Translations under genes and position numbers: made by a program | Part shown: positions 18,813 to 29,579 of the stretch, piece after piece | Position numbering within the stretch: the first letter of the stretch is position 1 | Layout: the number at the start of each line of letters is the position of its first letter | The notes under the pieces: model-generated | Told to the model about the DNA's origin: nothing | What the model saw: the letters and a program-made list of their open reading frames with translations, nothing else | Database searches by the model: none | NCBI GenBank assembly: GCA_900642245.1 | Contig: CAAAJI010000505.1 | Location: forward strand, 1-35,072 | Length of the DNA stretch: 35,072 bases | Source: Fragilaria radians | Taxonomy: Eukaryota > Bacillariophyta > Fragilariophyceae > Fragilariales > Fragilariaceae | Reading direction: 5' to 3'

Positions 18813-21105
18813 GTAGAGTAAGTTAAGGTGGCAAAAACCATCAATTCTAGGATAAATGAAATTGTAAGTTAAAATGAATAAATGAATCTTAATTACAGTG
18901 CGTAGAATTTGCACTACTTTTATCAATTGCAACTTCACTTCACTTATCCAGCAATGAGAAGTGTACAATCCTCTCACTATTGTAGTTTCCATCGGAATTG
19001 AAATCATGTCATTCCAAGTTACAATCATACAAATGTCCACTTATCATGTTTTTAATTTTAATCCGTTTAATTCTATTGACCATGAAGATCATGATTGACG
19101 TAGAGAGATATTTGAGAATTACAAGCCCAACGTTTGTGTCATGTCTGCGTCTAAATTTGTGAGCAAGGGATGGACTTCTTATTGTTTACAGATTGGCCAA
19201 TTCAGTTCGAGGGTGAATCTGTATGATTAGGAAGTATGTGATTGTATTGACTCACACATTACTGAATATTTATCGACATTCTACAAGCGTTTGAGTGGTT
19301 GCATTTTTTGCCCCGTAAATTCATCTAGTCATATCTTTGATCACATTTGATGTGTATTCATCATCTAAGAATTAAAGTATATGCAAAATTGGATTTAACA
19401 TACTTAATCTGAACATTTTCAACTATCAAACATGAACATCAGCATGCATTTCCATTGGCACAAATACAGCCTCCGGACGGGGTACAGCACTTATCATATG
19501 CCACTTGTTGATAGCCTGATGGACATGGATTCGGATTTAATGTTGGCGGACGCTGAGAACAATACGTCCCAGTTCCGCAGTTTGCATTGATTTGAATATA
19601 CGGTCCGTATGACATAGCGGGAAGGAGCACTCCACCACGTTCGAATTTATTGATTACATACTCATTAGGGTTCCAGGGGACAGTAGTGCTGTATTGAGGT
19701 AAAATCCATCCATTACTATCTCGAATGTAGCTGGCGGAAAACTGAATGATCCTAATGACTAACATCCCATCCGTTCCAAAGTAATACGTGTTACCTTTCG
19801 AATTGCGTACGGCTGCTTCTGATGTCACTTTTACAAATGGTTCTTTACAACCACCGTTTCCACAGTATGGTGCAAAGGCAAATATGTCGAAGCCAGTACC
19901 TGGGGGATAAGCCATATACACCATTAGAGGCGTGTCTGGTCTTACTTCAATTAGTTCGATTACAATTTTTGTCGGAGAACCCTGATCGAATTTGAGATAC
20001 CAACCGAAGCCTCCAACGGGTCCTGCAATATCAGGCTGTGCTGTGATAGGTAAACCATTATCATTTGAAAACATCGGTCCAATATGTTTCGCATAGCCTA
20101 ACGTAGGACAGGGTTCAGACCCACCGTTTGTACACACTGAAGATCCAACTTTCTCATGCTCTTTTCGATCAAAATTAACTCGAAAATGTCCAAGACCTCG
20201 CTGTGGTCCGCTTGTCAACTTGAAAAAGTACATTGGTCCTTCACTGATAAGTTTAGTTTCAAGATCAATTTTCCACCACATGCCATTATCATAGGCACTT
20301 GCTATGACAGATCGAACTCCAAAACCAGTTACAGATCCATCTTCATCTAGCCAGTTCTGAAGTCTTGAAGAAACAGATTTAAAACCAGTGCCTCTGAAGT
20401 CTACTAATCGGAATCGGCGCCCACAAGATTCCATAGTTATATCTTTTGTTCCCTAAAGATGAGCGAACGCAGATTCATTACGTCAGTCAATCGCATCTTA
20501 GTAGAAATCGCGTTTGAAAGCTTCTTTCTTACTTACCTGCATTATTTCAGGATTGAACTGTGAACTATGTGTGAGAAAGCTAAATACGCTGGAGCCTGTG
20601 TGGCAGCCAACAGAAGTACTAGAATCGCAACCACCACCATTCGCACTTTGGCCACATCTTCGAAATGTGGAACGAGTAATGATATGTTCCTGGTCAGTAT
20701 CGTACCAACCGAATCCATTTCCAGGAATGTTGTTCGCAGTTGCTCCCGGTGGAAGAGTTAATGATTCACCACTCCGACAATTTGCAAGCATTTTGTCAAT
20801 CCAAAATCCAGCTTCAAGTGTTTCAATGGAGATACCACAGTCACGACACTCAAAGCCAAGAATCTCCATTCGACCCGACCAAGAACTCAGACCCACGCCC
20901 GCAGCAAGAAATACTTTGCTATTAGTTATTCGAAGGAAGGCTTGCTTATCAATTGGACACCATTGATTACAGTTTCCTTGTGCACATAAATCTACTTCAC
21001 AGGTTTTGCGATTATGCTCGTTGAAGTTTTGTGACCTACCAGGATTGTATTCCAAGATATTTTTAGAATTGTAGTACAGTGATCCGCCGAAATAAAATGC
21101 TCCAG
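18813..21105. repeat. Tandem segmental duplication, unit A (truncated by gap)
   Basis: From GTAGAGTAAGTTAAGG at 18813 to the N gap, the DNA matches 21411-23701 with only scattered substitutions and small indels. It covers the 3' flank, exon 2, intron and part of exon 1 of the G8 gene. Direct orientation. Confidence 0.92.
19439..21105 (-). CDS. G8/beta-helix secreted protein, copy A (5' part lost in assembly gap)
   Basis: Exon 1 (partial) runs 21105-20537 and exon 2 runs 20452-19439. The 84-bp intron 20453-20536 has donor GTAAGTAAG and acceptor CATCTTTAG, phase 0. Visible protein begins in a beta-helix region (ILEYNPGRSQNFNEHNRKTC, then WCPIDKQAFLRITNSKVFL), then MEILGFECRDCGISIE and GFGWYDTDQEHIITRSTFRR. 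Exon 2 gives GTKDITMESCGRRFRLVDFR and an uninterrupted C-terminal domain ending in a Cys-rich tail (CPSGYQQVAYDKCCTPSGGC, stop at 19441-19439). Exon 2 here is intact, whereas copy B has a one-base insertion. The start, signal peptide and G8 domain are not visible because of the Ns. Copy A may be the functional one, or an alternative haplotype. Confidence 0.85.
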
Positions 21106-21125
21106 NNNNNNNNNNNNNNNNNNNN
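21106..21125. other. Assembly gap (20 Ns)
   Basis: A fixed-length run of N. By comparison with copy B about 2.2 kb of copy A exon 1 is missing here, plus whatever joins it to the GCR1_C relic. Confidence 0.98.
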
Positions 21126-21410
21126 GGGGTGAGAAAACCTACAAGGAACTACTTTTTTAAGCGGGGTCGTGTGAAACACAGGTATCATCAAAGCAAGATT
21201 TTGTAGGATATGATTTCTGGCCTCACATTTCAGGGATTTATAGCCAATTTTGCAATCAATGCAATATACAATGCATATTTACAGCAAATGATTGTGACGA
21301 ATATCAATAATGGAGGGAAACAAGATACTGAAAATTGAACATAGAATCCTAATTTACAAGAGTAAAATCTTATCTGAGCTGGGATCAGTAGGAAGGCTTT
21401 TTCATCAGTA
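21126..21410 (+). pseudogene. Second GCR1_C (Crypton-like) relic
   Basis: Matches 14265-14535. It reads KRGRVKHRYHQSKIL, then a stop at the tryptophan position, then GLTFQGFIANFAINAIYNAY and QMIVTNINNGGKQDTEN. Left end is cut by the gap. The right end (TTTTTCATCA) abuts unit B of the tandem duplication. Same domain assignment and same caveats as 14160-14465. Confidence 0.62.
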
Positions 21411-24400
21411 GAGTAAGTTAAGGTTGCAAAAACCATCAATTCTGGGATAAATGAAATTGTAAGTTAAAATGAATAGATAAATCTTAATTACAGTGTGTAG
21501 AATTTGCACTACTGTTATCAATTGCAACTTCACTTCACTTATCCAGCAATGAGAAGTGTACAATCCTCTCACTATTGTAGTTTCCTGCGGAATTGAAATC
21601 ATCACATTCGAAGTTACAATCATACAAATGTCCACTTATCATGTTTTTAATTTTTACTCCGTTTGATTCTATTGACCATGAAGATCATGATTGACGTAGA
21701 AAGATATTTGAGAATTACAAGCCCAACGTTTGTGTCATGTCTGCGTCTAAATTTGTGAGCAAGGGATGGACTTCTTATTGTTTACAGATTGGCCAATTCA
21801 GTTCGAGGGTGAATCTGTATGATTAGGAAGTATGTGATTGTATTGACTCACACATTACTGAATATTTTATCGACATTCTACAAGCGTTTGAGTGATTGCA
21901 TTTTGCCCCGTAAATTCATCTAGTCATATCTTTGATCACATTTGATATTTATTCATCATCTAAGATATAAAGTATATGCAAAATTGGATTTAATATACTT
22001 AATCTGCACATTTTCAACTATCAAACATGAACATCAGCATGCATTTCCATTGGCACAAATACAGCCTCCGGACGGGGTGCAGCACTTATCGTATGCCACT
22101 TGTTGATAGCCTGATGGACATGGATTCGGATTTAATGTTGGCGGACGCTGAGAACAATACGTCCCAGTTCCGCAGTTTGCATTGATTTGAATATACGGTC
22201 CGTATGACATAGCGGGAAGGAGCACTCCACCACGTTCGAATTTATTGATTACATACTCATTAGGGTTCCAGGGGACAGTAGTGTTGTATTGAGGTAAAAT
22301 CCATCCATTACTATCTCGAATGTAGCTGGCGGAAAACTGAATGATCCTAATGACTAACATCCCATCCGTTCCAAAGTAATAAGTGTTACCTTTCGAATTG
22401 CGTACGGCTGCTTCTGATGTCACTTTTACAAATGGTTCTTTACAACCACCGTTTCCACAGTATGGTGCAAAGGCAAATATGTCGAAGCCAGTACCTGGGG
22501 GATAAGCCATATACACCATTAGAGGCGTGTCTGGTCTTACTTCAATTAGCTCAATTGCAATTTTTGTCGGAGAACCTTGATCGAATTTGAGATACCAACC
22601 GAAGCCTCCAACGGGTCCTGCAATATCAGGCTGTGCTGTGATAGGTAAACCATTATCATTTGAAAACATCGGTCCAATATGTTTCGCATAGCCTAACGTA
22701 GGACAGGGTTCAGACCCACCGTTTGTACACACTGAAGATCCAACTTTCGCCATGCTCTTTTGGATCAAAATTAATTCGAAAATGTCCAAGACCTCGCTGT
22801 GGTCCGCTTGTCAACTTGAAAAAGTACATTGGTCCTTCACTGTTAAGTTTAGTTTCAAGATCAATTTTCCACCACATGCCATTATCATAGGCACTTGCTA
22901 TGACAGATCGAACTCCAAAACCAGTTACAGATCCATCTTCATCTAGCCAGTTCTGAAGTCTTGAAGAAACAGATTTAAAACCAGTGCCTCTGAAGTCTAC
23001 TAATCGGAATCGGCGCCCACAAGATTCCATAGTTATATCTTTTGTTCCCTAAAGATGAACGAACGCAGATTCATTACGTCAGTCAATCGCATCTTAGTAG
23101 AAATCGCGTTTGAAAGCATCTTTCTTACTTACCTGCATTATTTCAGGATTGAACTGTGAACTATGTGTGAGAAAGCTAAATACGCTGGAGCCTGTGTGGC
23201 AGCCAACAGAAGTACTAGCATCGCAACCACCACCATTCGCACTTTGGCCACATCTTCGAAATGTGGAACGAGTAATGATATGTTCCTGGTCAGTATCGTA
23301 CCAACCGAATCCATTTCCAGGAATGTTGTTCGCAGTTGCTCCCGGTGGAAGAGTTAATGATTCACCACTCCGACAATTTGCAAGCATTTTGTCAATCCAA
23401 AATCCAGCTTCAAGTGTTTCAATGGAGATACCACAGTCACGACACTCAAAGCCAAGAATCTCCATTCGACCCGACCAAGAACTCAGACCCACGCCCGCAA
23501 CAAGAAATACTTTGCTATTAGTCATTCGAATGAAGGCTTGCTTATCAATTGGACACCATTGATTACAGTTTCCTTGTGCACATAAATCTACTTCACAGGT
23601 TTTGCGATTATGCTCATTGAAGTTCTGTGACCTACCAGGATTGTATTCCAAGATATTTTGAGAATTGTAGTACAGCGCTCCGCCGAAATAAAATGCTCCG
23701 GAATGATACCACCACCATGCTGTTGAATGCGCAGTGTTTCCGTCCAATGTATTTCCTGGAAGCTGCATGACAGAGGATGGCCTCATTTTGACATGACGAT
23801 TAAGCCCAATCGGGGAAGGCAGGTTAGGGAAGGCAAAACCTGCCCAACCCCCACTGGCAGCATTCCCAATAATTTCATTACGAATGTTAGTGATATAGAA
23901 CGCTGAAGCTGAGACGTCCGCGGGAAGTGTCAGAGTGTTACTCTGTTGGTAAAGTTGAGTTTCTTGGCCACTACCGTTCGGAATCGAAGGGCCGATCATG
24001 TGGATGTGAGCACCAAGATTGAAATGAATCTTATTGTGTTGCTCCACTCCCTCTTCCAGATAGTAACAGAATCCGATGACGTCAAAAGCTACATTCTCAG
24101 AAACAGTCACATGATTGGTCCCATGAATCGAGACACATCTGTAGAAAGATTTATGTACGGATGAATCACGGAAATAACATTCACGGCAATCCTTCAATTC
24201 ATGAAAATGCATCGGATAACGTCCAAGCACATTCGTTTGGCCCATGCGAAACAACTCTACGCCTTCTACAAAACCACGACCACCAACATGAACAATAATG
24301 TGCCCACCGAAGCCAGTCAGATCCTTATTAGGACACGGCTCATCCGTGTTGCCAAATATCCAGCGACCATTGCATTTGCGAGGCTCTGAATCTGTGGGAT

Positions 24401-25990
24401 TTGAATCCAAAGATGATCCTTGAACAACAATAGATCGACTCAATAAGCCAACCTCCGCCTGATATGCTCGAATCGCAACGTGTTTGTAGACTATAGCTGA
24501 TTGCAAATACACAATTGAACCAACAGAAGGAGTGTTATCTACAGATTGAACTTTCAGCACTTCATTTTGATGCCATTCTTTCGAATCCTTTATGGCTGTG
24601 GTGACGAGAACGATTTCTTGACCAGCTTCCCAATTGACATCCTCTTGCAATCTTAGGAATTTATCTCCTGAATTGGCAGTAGCACTAAGACGCGTCCAAG
24701 TTTGGAAAAATCGTTTACCGTGAAGGTTGAGAACACCACCAGCAACATTGATACCTTTGTATGTTGCATCTGGTATGTTCGTAACAGCGTTACCGGGCCG
24801 TACACCATACAGAGTGATGATGACCTTAGACACTAAGCGACAAGTTTCCGAGCCTATCGTGAATTTTCCTCGCACAGATATTCCTGTAACATCGATTGAA
24901 ATTCCGTTAGTGTTTTCACCAACAATTAATTCCGAAGTAGGAGGGATGTCAATATTCCCCATTCTAATGGATATTGACTGCCTTATGATAACTCTGGTAT
25001 TTCCTGGAATACTAACTGCAGCTCCACTTCCTAATGACGGGAAGAGGGAAGTCCATTCAACCAATCCCGCATCATTATGAGGACAGTTTATTTGTTGAGT
25101 CATTCCTTGAGGTATTGGAGGGCGGGGTAAAACAACATTTTCTGAATTATTGTTTGGGCCAATGGCATCTGATATTGGAGGTTGGGTTGATATGGGTGGT
25201 TGCGTTGATATAGTTGGTTCAGGGGCTTTTGTGGTTGGCAACTTGATTGGTAATGTTGTTGGTGTTGGCAATACTATTGTTGGAAATGTGGGTGCTTTCG
25301 AGGGTGCAGGAGAAGTAGGTGAAATATTTGTAAGGGGGAGGCAGATGTCGGGTCTAAACCCGCCATTGAGAGGTGTGCATTTTGTCACCCCATTAGAGAA
25401 CTTGCCACTGCAGCACCCGTTTTGGCATTCGTTACTTGCGGAGCAGACATTCCAATCTCCAAGTTTACCTGCAGGAGCAGGCTTAACACAAATGTCGGGC
25501 CTGTACCCGCCATTAAGGGGGGTACATTTCAAAATGCCATTGGAGTACTTGCCACTACAGCACCCGTTTCGGCATTGGTTACTGCCTGAGCAGATGGCCC
25601 AGTCACCAAGGCTATTGCGATTTTGAGGTAAGTCACCACCCCTAACAACCTCAGCAGAATCCATTTCCAAGTTCAACCATGTTACGACGCCATTCATTGT
25701 GTCAGGGCTTACACGAATACTTCCCTTGCCCTTAAGGGCGCAACCACTGGCACGAACGTCATCACCAGACACCGAATGAAGGGATAAAGTTGCCCCGTTA
25801 CTGCAATCCCACCGTCTGTACAGTAAGCGATCGTCAATATTATCATAGACAACAGCCACTTTCAGGCCCCAAGCATCCTCTTCTGCCTCAACTCGCTTGA
25901 TTCCTTGGGGGCTGTGGAGAATATCACCAGAACAAGACTAGATGAGGCATCATGACCGCCAAAAGGATAAGTGTGTGCGCAAACATCGGT
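21411..25990. repeat. Tandem segmental duplication, unit B
   Basis: Second, longer unit of the direct duplication, starting GTAGAGTAAGTTAAGG at 21411 and covering the complete G8 gene with its 3' flank. Near-identity with unit A suggests a recent duplication, or two haplotypes joined by the scaffolder. Confidence 0.9.
22034..25986 (-). CDS. G8/beta-helix secreted protein, copy B (two frame breaks)
   Basis: Exon 1 main frame is open from 25937 to 23133 and exon 2 runs 23048-22034, with an 84-bp intron 23049-23132 (GTAAGTAAG...CTTTAG). A likely signal peptide (MFAHTLILLAVMMPHLV, ATG at 25986) lies one base out of frame with the main frame. Order of parts: N-terminal region; two Cys-rich repeats (about 25617-25490 and 25465-25340; GDWAICSGSNQCRNGCCSGK and GDWNVCSASNECQNGCCSGK, each ending NGG[YF]RPDIC); a Pro/Thr linker (PTIS and TQPP repeats); a G8 domain (about 25080-24800; PGNTRVIIRQSISI, SELIVGE, GKFTIGSETC); and a right-handed beta-helix region with GRYPMHFHELKDC, as in CEMIP/TMEM2-type proteins. 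Exon 2 has one extra base at about 22748 relative to copy A, which truncates the protein. Family members are secreted or membrane glycan-binding or processing proteins; the substrate here is unknown. Confidence 0.86.
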
Positions 25991-26699
25991 GACGCCGTAG
26001 CTTACCTAACTTTGTATATTTCATTGAAATTTGCGTAAAGTAAGTCTGCATTGTTAAACGTCAAGACCAACGCATTTTGTCCCGTCAGGTTACTAACATT
26101 GCAGTATGCATTACCCATTTTCCTCTTGAGGAAAAACGACACCAAAAAGCCTACTGAACTTTTTATGAGCAATCCGGTATAATGGTTTAAAAGAGGGAAT
26201 GGGGTTAGGTTAGGGTTTTAGGGTATAGGTTGGGGGATTAAAGCTTTAGGGTATAGAGGATGAATGAATAGGTAGGGTAAGAATGTTTCTACGGTAGTTC
26301 GATTCATATTGGAATTTTGACCGTATTCAAATATTGTCCAGAACATCAAAAACAACATATTGTTGAGTACATCATTGGTGCCAGAATCTGTACCAACAAT
26401 TTCTCCGCGGAGAATTTCTCCGCCAGTGAAGCAGTTTTCCTCGGAGCACTGTGCGGAGAAACTGCTGCACCAAGGACAAAACAATCCTTAACGTAAATCA
26501 TAATTTATATAATTCCATGATCAGAATATTCAATCCAAAGACAAGGATCAACTGCACATCCTTAAATGCCACATCCAGTTAATGTAGACTAAACTTCTCA
26601 ATACTTATAAAGGTGTCGATTCATGCTTTTGAAGCATTGCCATATTCTCATACTTCATCATCAACACCAAAATTCAGAATTACCAACTTGACAAGACCT
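25991..26699. other. Upstream region of G8 copy B; no recognisable gene
   Basis: Presumably includes the promoter of copy B. Contains a palindrome TCTCCGCGGAGA at about 26401 with further TTCTCCGC/GCGGAGAA arms to 26461, and the telomere-like stretch listed separately. No coding sequence identified. Confidence 0.4.
26201..26260 (+). repeat. Degenerate telomere-like TTAGGG stretch
   Basis: Reads GGGGTTAGGTTAGGGTTTTA followed by GGGTATAGGTTGGGGG and CTTTAGGGTATAG. These are several imperfect TTAGGG-type units, as in interstitial telomeric sequence. Too short and degenerate to be a functional telomere. Confidence 0.45.
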
Positions 26700-27148
26700 T
26701 GACATTGCTCTATGCTGAGTTGCACAAAGTTAAATTTTGATATATTTTATCTAATTTTGACTAAAATTGATCTCATCCGCGCCACATCACCCTCTTGTGA
26801 AGGTGTTGCGTCACTCCTTCAGACAAAAGGGCTCACTTTCTGGTGAAGCTTGATTAGGATATGAATTCATTCTCTCAAAATCCTTCTTAAAACTGTCTAT
26901 AGCTAAATAGCTTTAAAATTATAAAAGTGGATAGTTAATGTCTTTACTCCCCAAACCCAGATTTGTAAATACATAGAATATATAGATTCTTTACAGTCAC
27001 TTGTACTAACAGTCTTGGACGTCTCCAACACTGGTACCCAAATCCATCCCTTCGTCTAATCCATTAATGTCAGACTGGATATTGTTCATTTCACATAAAG
27101 TTATTAAATTAATGTATTTCTTTTTAGTCTATACTTTAAGGTATGACA
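26700..27148 (-). repeat. Solo Ty3 LTR
   Basis: On the minus strand it begins TGTCATACCTTAAAG and ends GCATAGAGCAATGTCA. It is homologous to the LTRs of the Ty3 element in this window, but no gag or pol sequence flanks it. The 5 bases outside the ends are GACCT (26695-26699) and GACAT (27149-27153), a 5-bp target duplication with one mismatch. Confidence 0.82.
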
Positions 27149-27392
27149 GACATGGAAAATATCCTCAGCTATTTATTGCTTGATTTGACACTGAATAAAT
27201 GCATGGATTTGATGAACCTTGTGGGTTCCCAAATGTGACTAGAATCAATTAATCATATAAATAATGGCGTTACATATATGGTGAATTCAAAAAAAATTCA
27301 GCTTTCATTAAAACTTGCTATTGTTTTGACTTTCTTGCAAGCGTCTTTGCAGCTTCTATAGGTCAGTCACTTTACCGTCATGTTCTTTGTCA

Positions 27393-28245
27393 TCATGAAA
27401 GTTTTTTCAAATGATCTACAGAGCGCTCACCCAAGCTGCTGAGGGCAAGGTTGTCTTTGCATTGTTGGGATCTTTGAATCTTGACAATAGAGTCTTCAAA
27501 ATACTTGTCAACCAATACGTGGCTATCAGACCAAATGCTTACTTTACTGCCTGATGGCAATATCAAGGTATTCCCTGACATTGCACATGGAGAGGTTTTC
27601 ATTTTGAAAAGTGTCAGAATATCAAGATTATCGAAAGTGTGTTTTGCAGATGAATTGCTGGACAAGGCTGTGACGGCGAGAGCTGCAGATCTACATGCAA
27701 AACTGTAGAGATTAGTTGGATCAACTGGAAATAAATATTGTTTATGGAAGACCAATGCATGACATTACAGAGCACTGGAGATAGATGTATGTGTGTTCTC
27801 AAAGTGATGCTCTTGCTTTGAATAATCATTGGGCAACCATTACTGCAAAATAGGATTTGAGAACCATCTTTATGCCTAGATTCAACCATGGACTTGCACA
27901 ACTCACAAAAAGAACTAATTTTCCTTTCTTACCAAGCTGTAAAGAATCTCAAGAATAGTATCATTGTGTGCATTGGCATCAAGACTTTCCTTGTCCTACA
28001 AAGGTGAACATGATTGCTCTGGAATACCCTTTCTCTTGACTTAGTTCCGACCATCTCGCAAATATTGACAGAAGCTGATTGCAACTTGAGCTCCAACCTT
28101 CAAAAGTCAGCGAAAACAAATTTGGGAGGAGGCCCTTCACTTCATACTCTACCAGGATTTTTCATTGCAACACTGTCTTCATTAAGCTCTCTGCCAAAAT
28201 TGCCTCAAGTTGCATTCACGTTTTTGTAGTTTTCACAACAGCCGA
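27393..28245 (-). pseudogene. hAT-like transposase relic, copy 2
   Basis: Reading leftward: AILAESLMKTVLQ (stop), VEYEVKGLLPNLFSLTFEGW, SSSCNQLLSIFARW, SQEKGYSRAIMFTF, then in another frame DKESLDANAHNDTILEILYS, then DPTNLYSFACRSAALAVTAL, and near the end DKYFEDSIVKIQRS and DNLALSSLGERSVDHL. The D/E-G-W core start and the FE..[IV]VKIQ block fit a hAT superfamily transposase different from the one at 14794. Stops and frame changes throughout. Its C-terminal dimerisation part is missing. The same sequence lies in inverted orientation at 29640-30360. Confidence 0.5.
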
Positions 28246-28249
28246 ACTT

Positions 28250-29258
28250 TTCATCGCCATATTCTTTGTGTTGCTTTTATCAAGGATATCTAAAATTTGT
28301 TAAACAAGATAATTGATTGTTAGATCTTTGGTATGTTAAAGAAATTCTCAATTTTTTGGAATTGTTTTCATAGATCCAAATCCCCATTTTCTATCATGTA
28401 TACCGTTTCCTGAGAAATACCTTGAAAGATTAGACGTGACCTACCTTGTCTGAAGGCTCAAGAAGCTAGTCCCTAACTCAATAGCTTGTAAACAATAACA
28501 GTTTAATAATAATATATTAAGCTAGGAGATGTGTGTGTACACTGGTATAAGGAGATATCCTGTACCGTTTGTTCCATATTAAGAATATTAGAAGATAACA
28601 CTTTATAATTATAGCAAAACACATCAAATTAAACTAGAAAAGCATTAATTCAAGAAGATGCACCCTCATTCTGAGACGTCCATTGTTGCTAGTGCATGCA
28701 AATATAGATGATGAAGATATAAGCTATACTAGCACATCTAAAACAACAACAACTGAAAAGAATCATGGCTGTTGTTTTTCGTTCACCAATTTCAAAGATC
28801 TCTAAAATTTAGGTGATAATAAATAACATGTGTTACACGAAGTGTAACATGACTTAAATATTTTATTCTAAATAAAATAAGTCAAAAATTATATTAAGTA
28901 ACCAGAATAATCTGGATATAAAAATTCATTCAAACAATAGGCTGATCTAAAGGAATACTATAATAACGAAAAAGTAGTGAGTCAAGACTCAAGTCTTGTA
29001 TGATTAATAAAACAAGACTAGTTTTTCATACTTTTCTAAAAATAGAATATTTTTTTCTACTTTCAATCTCCGCTGAGCACCGTTAGTACATAGTAAATGA
29101 TTGTAGAATCAAATTATTCTTGTATGTACTCACCTAGTTATGAGTAGCTCTGAATTGACATGTAACTTAACTCTCAATCAAATCTTTCTTGAGCTTAATC
29201 GTATTAAATTTTGTGCTGAAAGCTATATTTGTCCACCAAATTCTTCCAAGAAAGGAGG
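28250..29258. other. AT-rich stretch without recognisable gene
   Basis: 28365-28430 resembles 2325-2440. 28480-28720 and 29080-29100 contain LTR-like words (GAGATGTGTGTGTACACTGG, GAGACGTCC, CGTTAGTACATAGTAAAT) similar to those at 5490-5570, suggesting very old LTR debris. No gene. Confidence 0.4.
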
Positions 29259-29525
29259 CTATCGACTTCTGGAAGAGTTCTGAACAGTCAAAAAGCAGGG
29301 ATCATAATCAGAGCAAATTAGTCGTTCCACAAAACCCGGATCATCTGTAATCACATCTTGGTTCTTTTTAACCTTGACCAATTCCTCACATCCATTCAGC
29401 ACATTACAATAATCTCCGAGCTTATCCTTGGCGAGAAATATCTTAAGCAATTGTTTTACAACAATTCCTTGGGACTTTCTGCAAGACTTGACATGATATA
29501 CAATTTTTGTTGAATTGTTAAGCAT
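29259..29525 (-). pseudogene. Relic of an unidentified repeated coding fragment, copy 2
   Basis: An 88-codon frame containing FLAKDKLGDYCNVLNGCEEL, VKVKKNQDVI and DDPGFVERLI. Related to 2623-2877 over most of its length, with flanking sequence also conserved (CTTGGGACTTTCTGCAAGAC). Family not recognised. It lies beside hAT-like copy 3. Confidence 0.4.
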
Positions 29526-29579
29526 TTTTCATGAACTCGTGAAAACCAAAACTCATGATGGATATGCTTTTCTGGACTT

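Noticed and set aside
18585..19040. 151-codon minus frame left of G8 copy A
   Set aside because: No recognisable motif. About half of it lies in the duplicated 3' flank, where the corresponding frame in unit B is interrupted.
23110..25626. Plus-strand frames of 60-160 codons within the G8 genes
   Set aside because: They are antisense shadows of a long, domain-bearing minus-strand frame and repeat identically in both copies only because the DNA is duplicated.
25938..26005. A 68-bp intron (GTAAGC...CATCTAG) placing an extra exon upstream of G8 copy B
   Set aside because: Splice signals look good, but joining in the frame required by the main exon creates a TAG at the end of the upstream exon, and the other phase runs into TGA.
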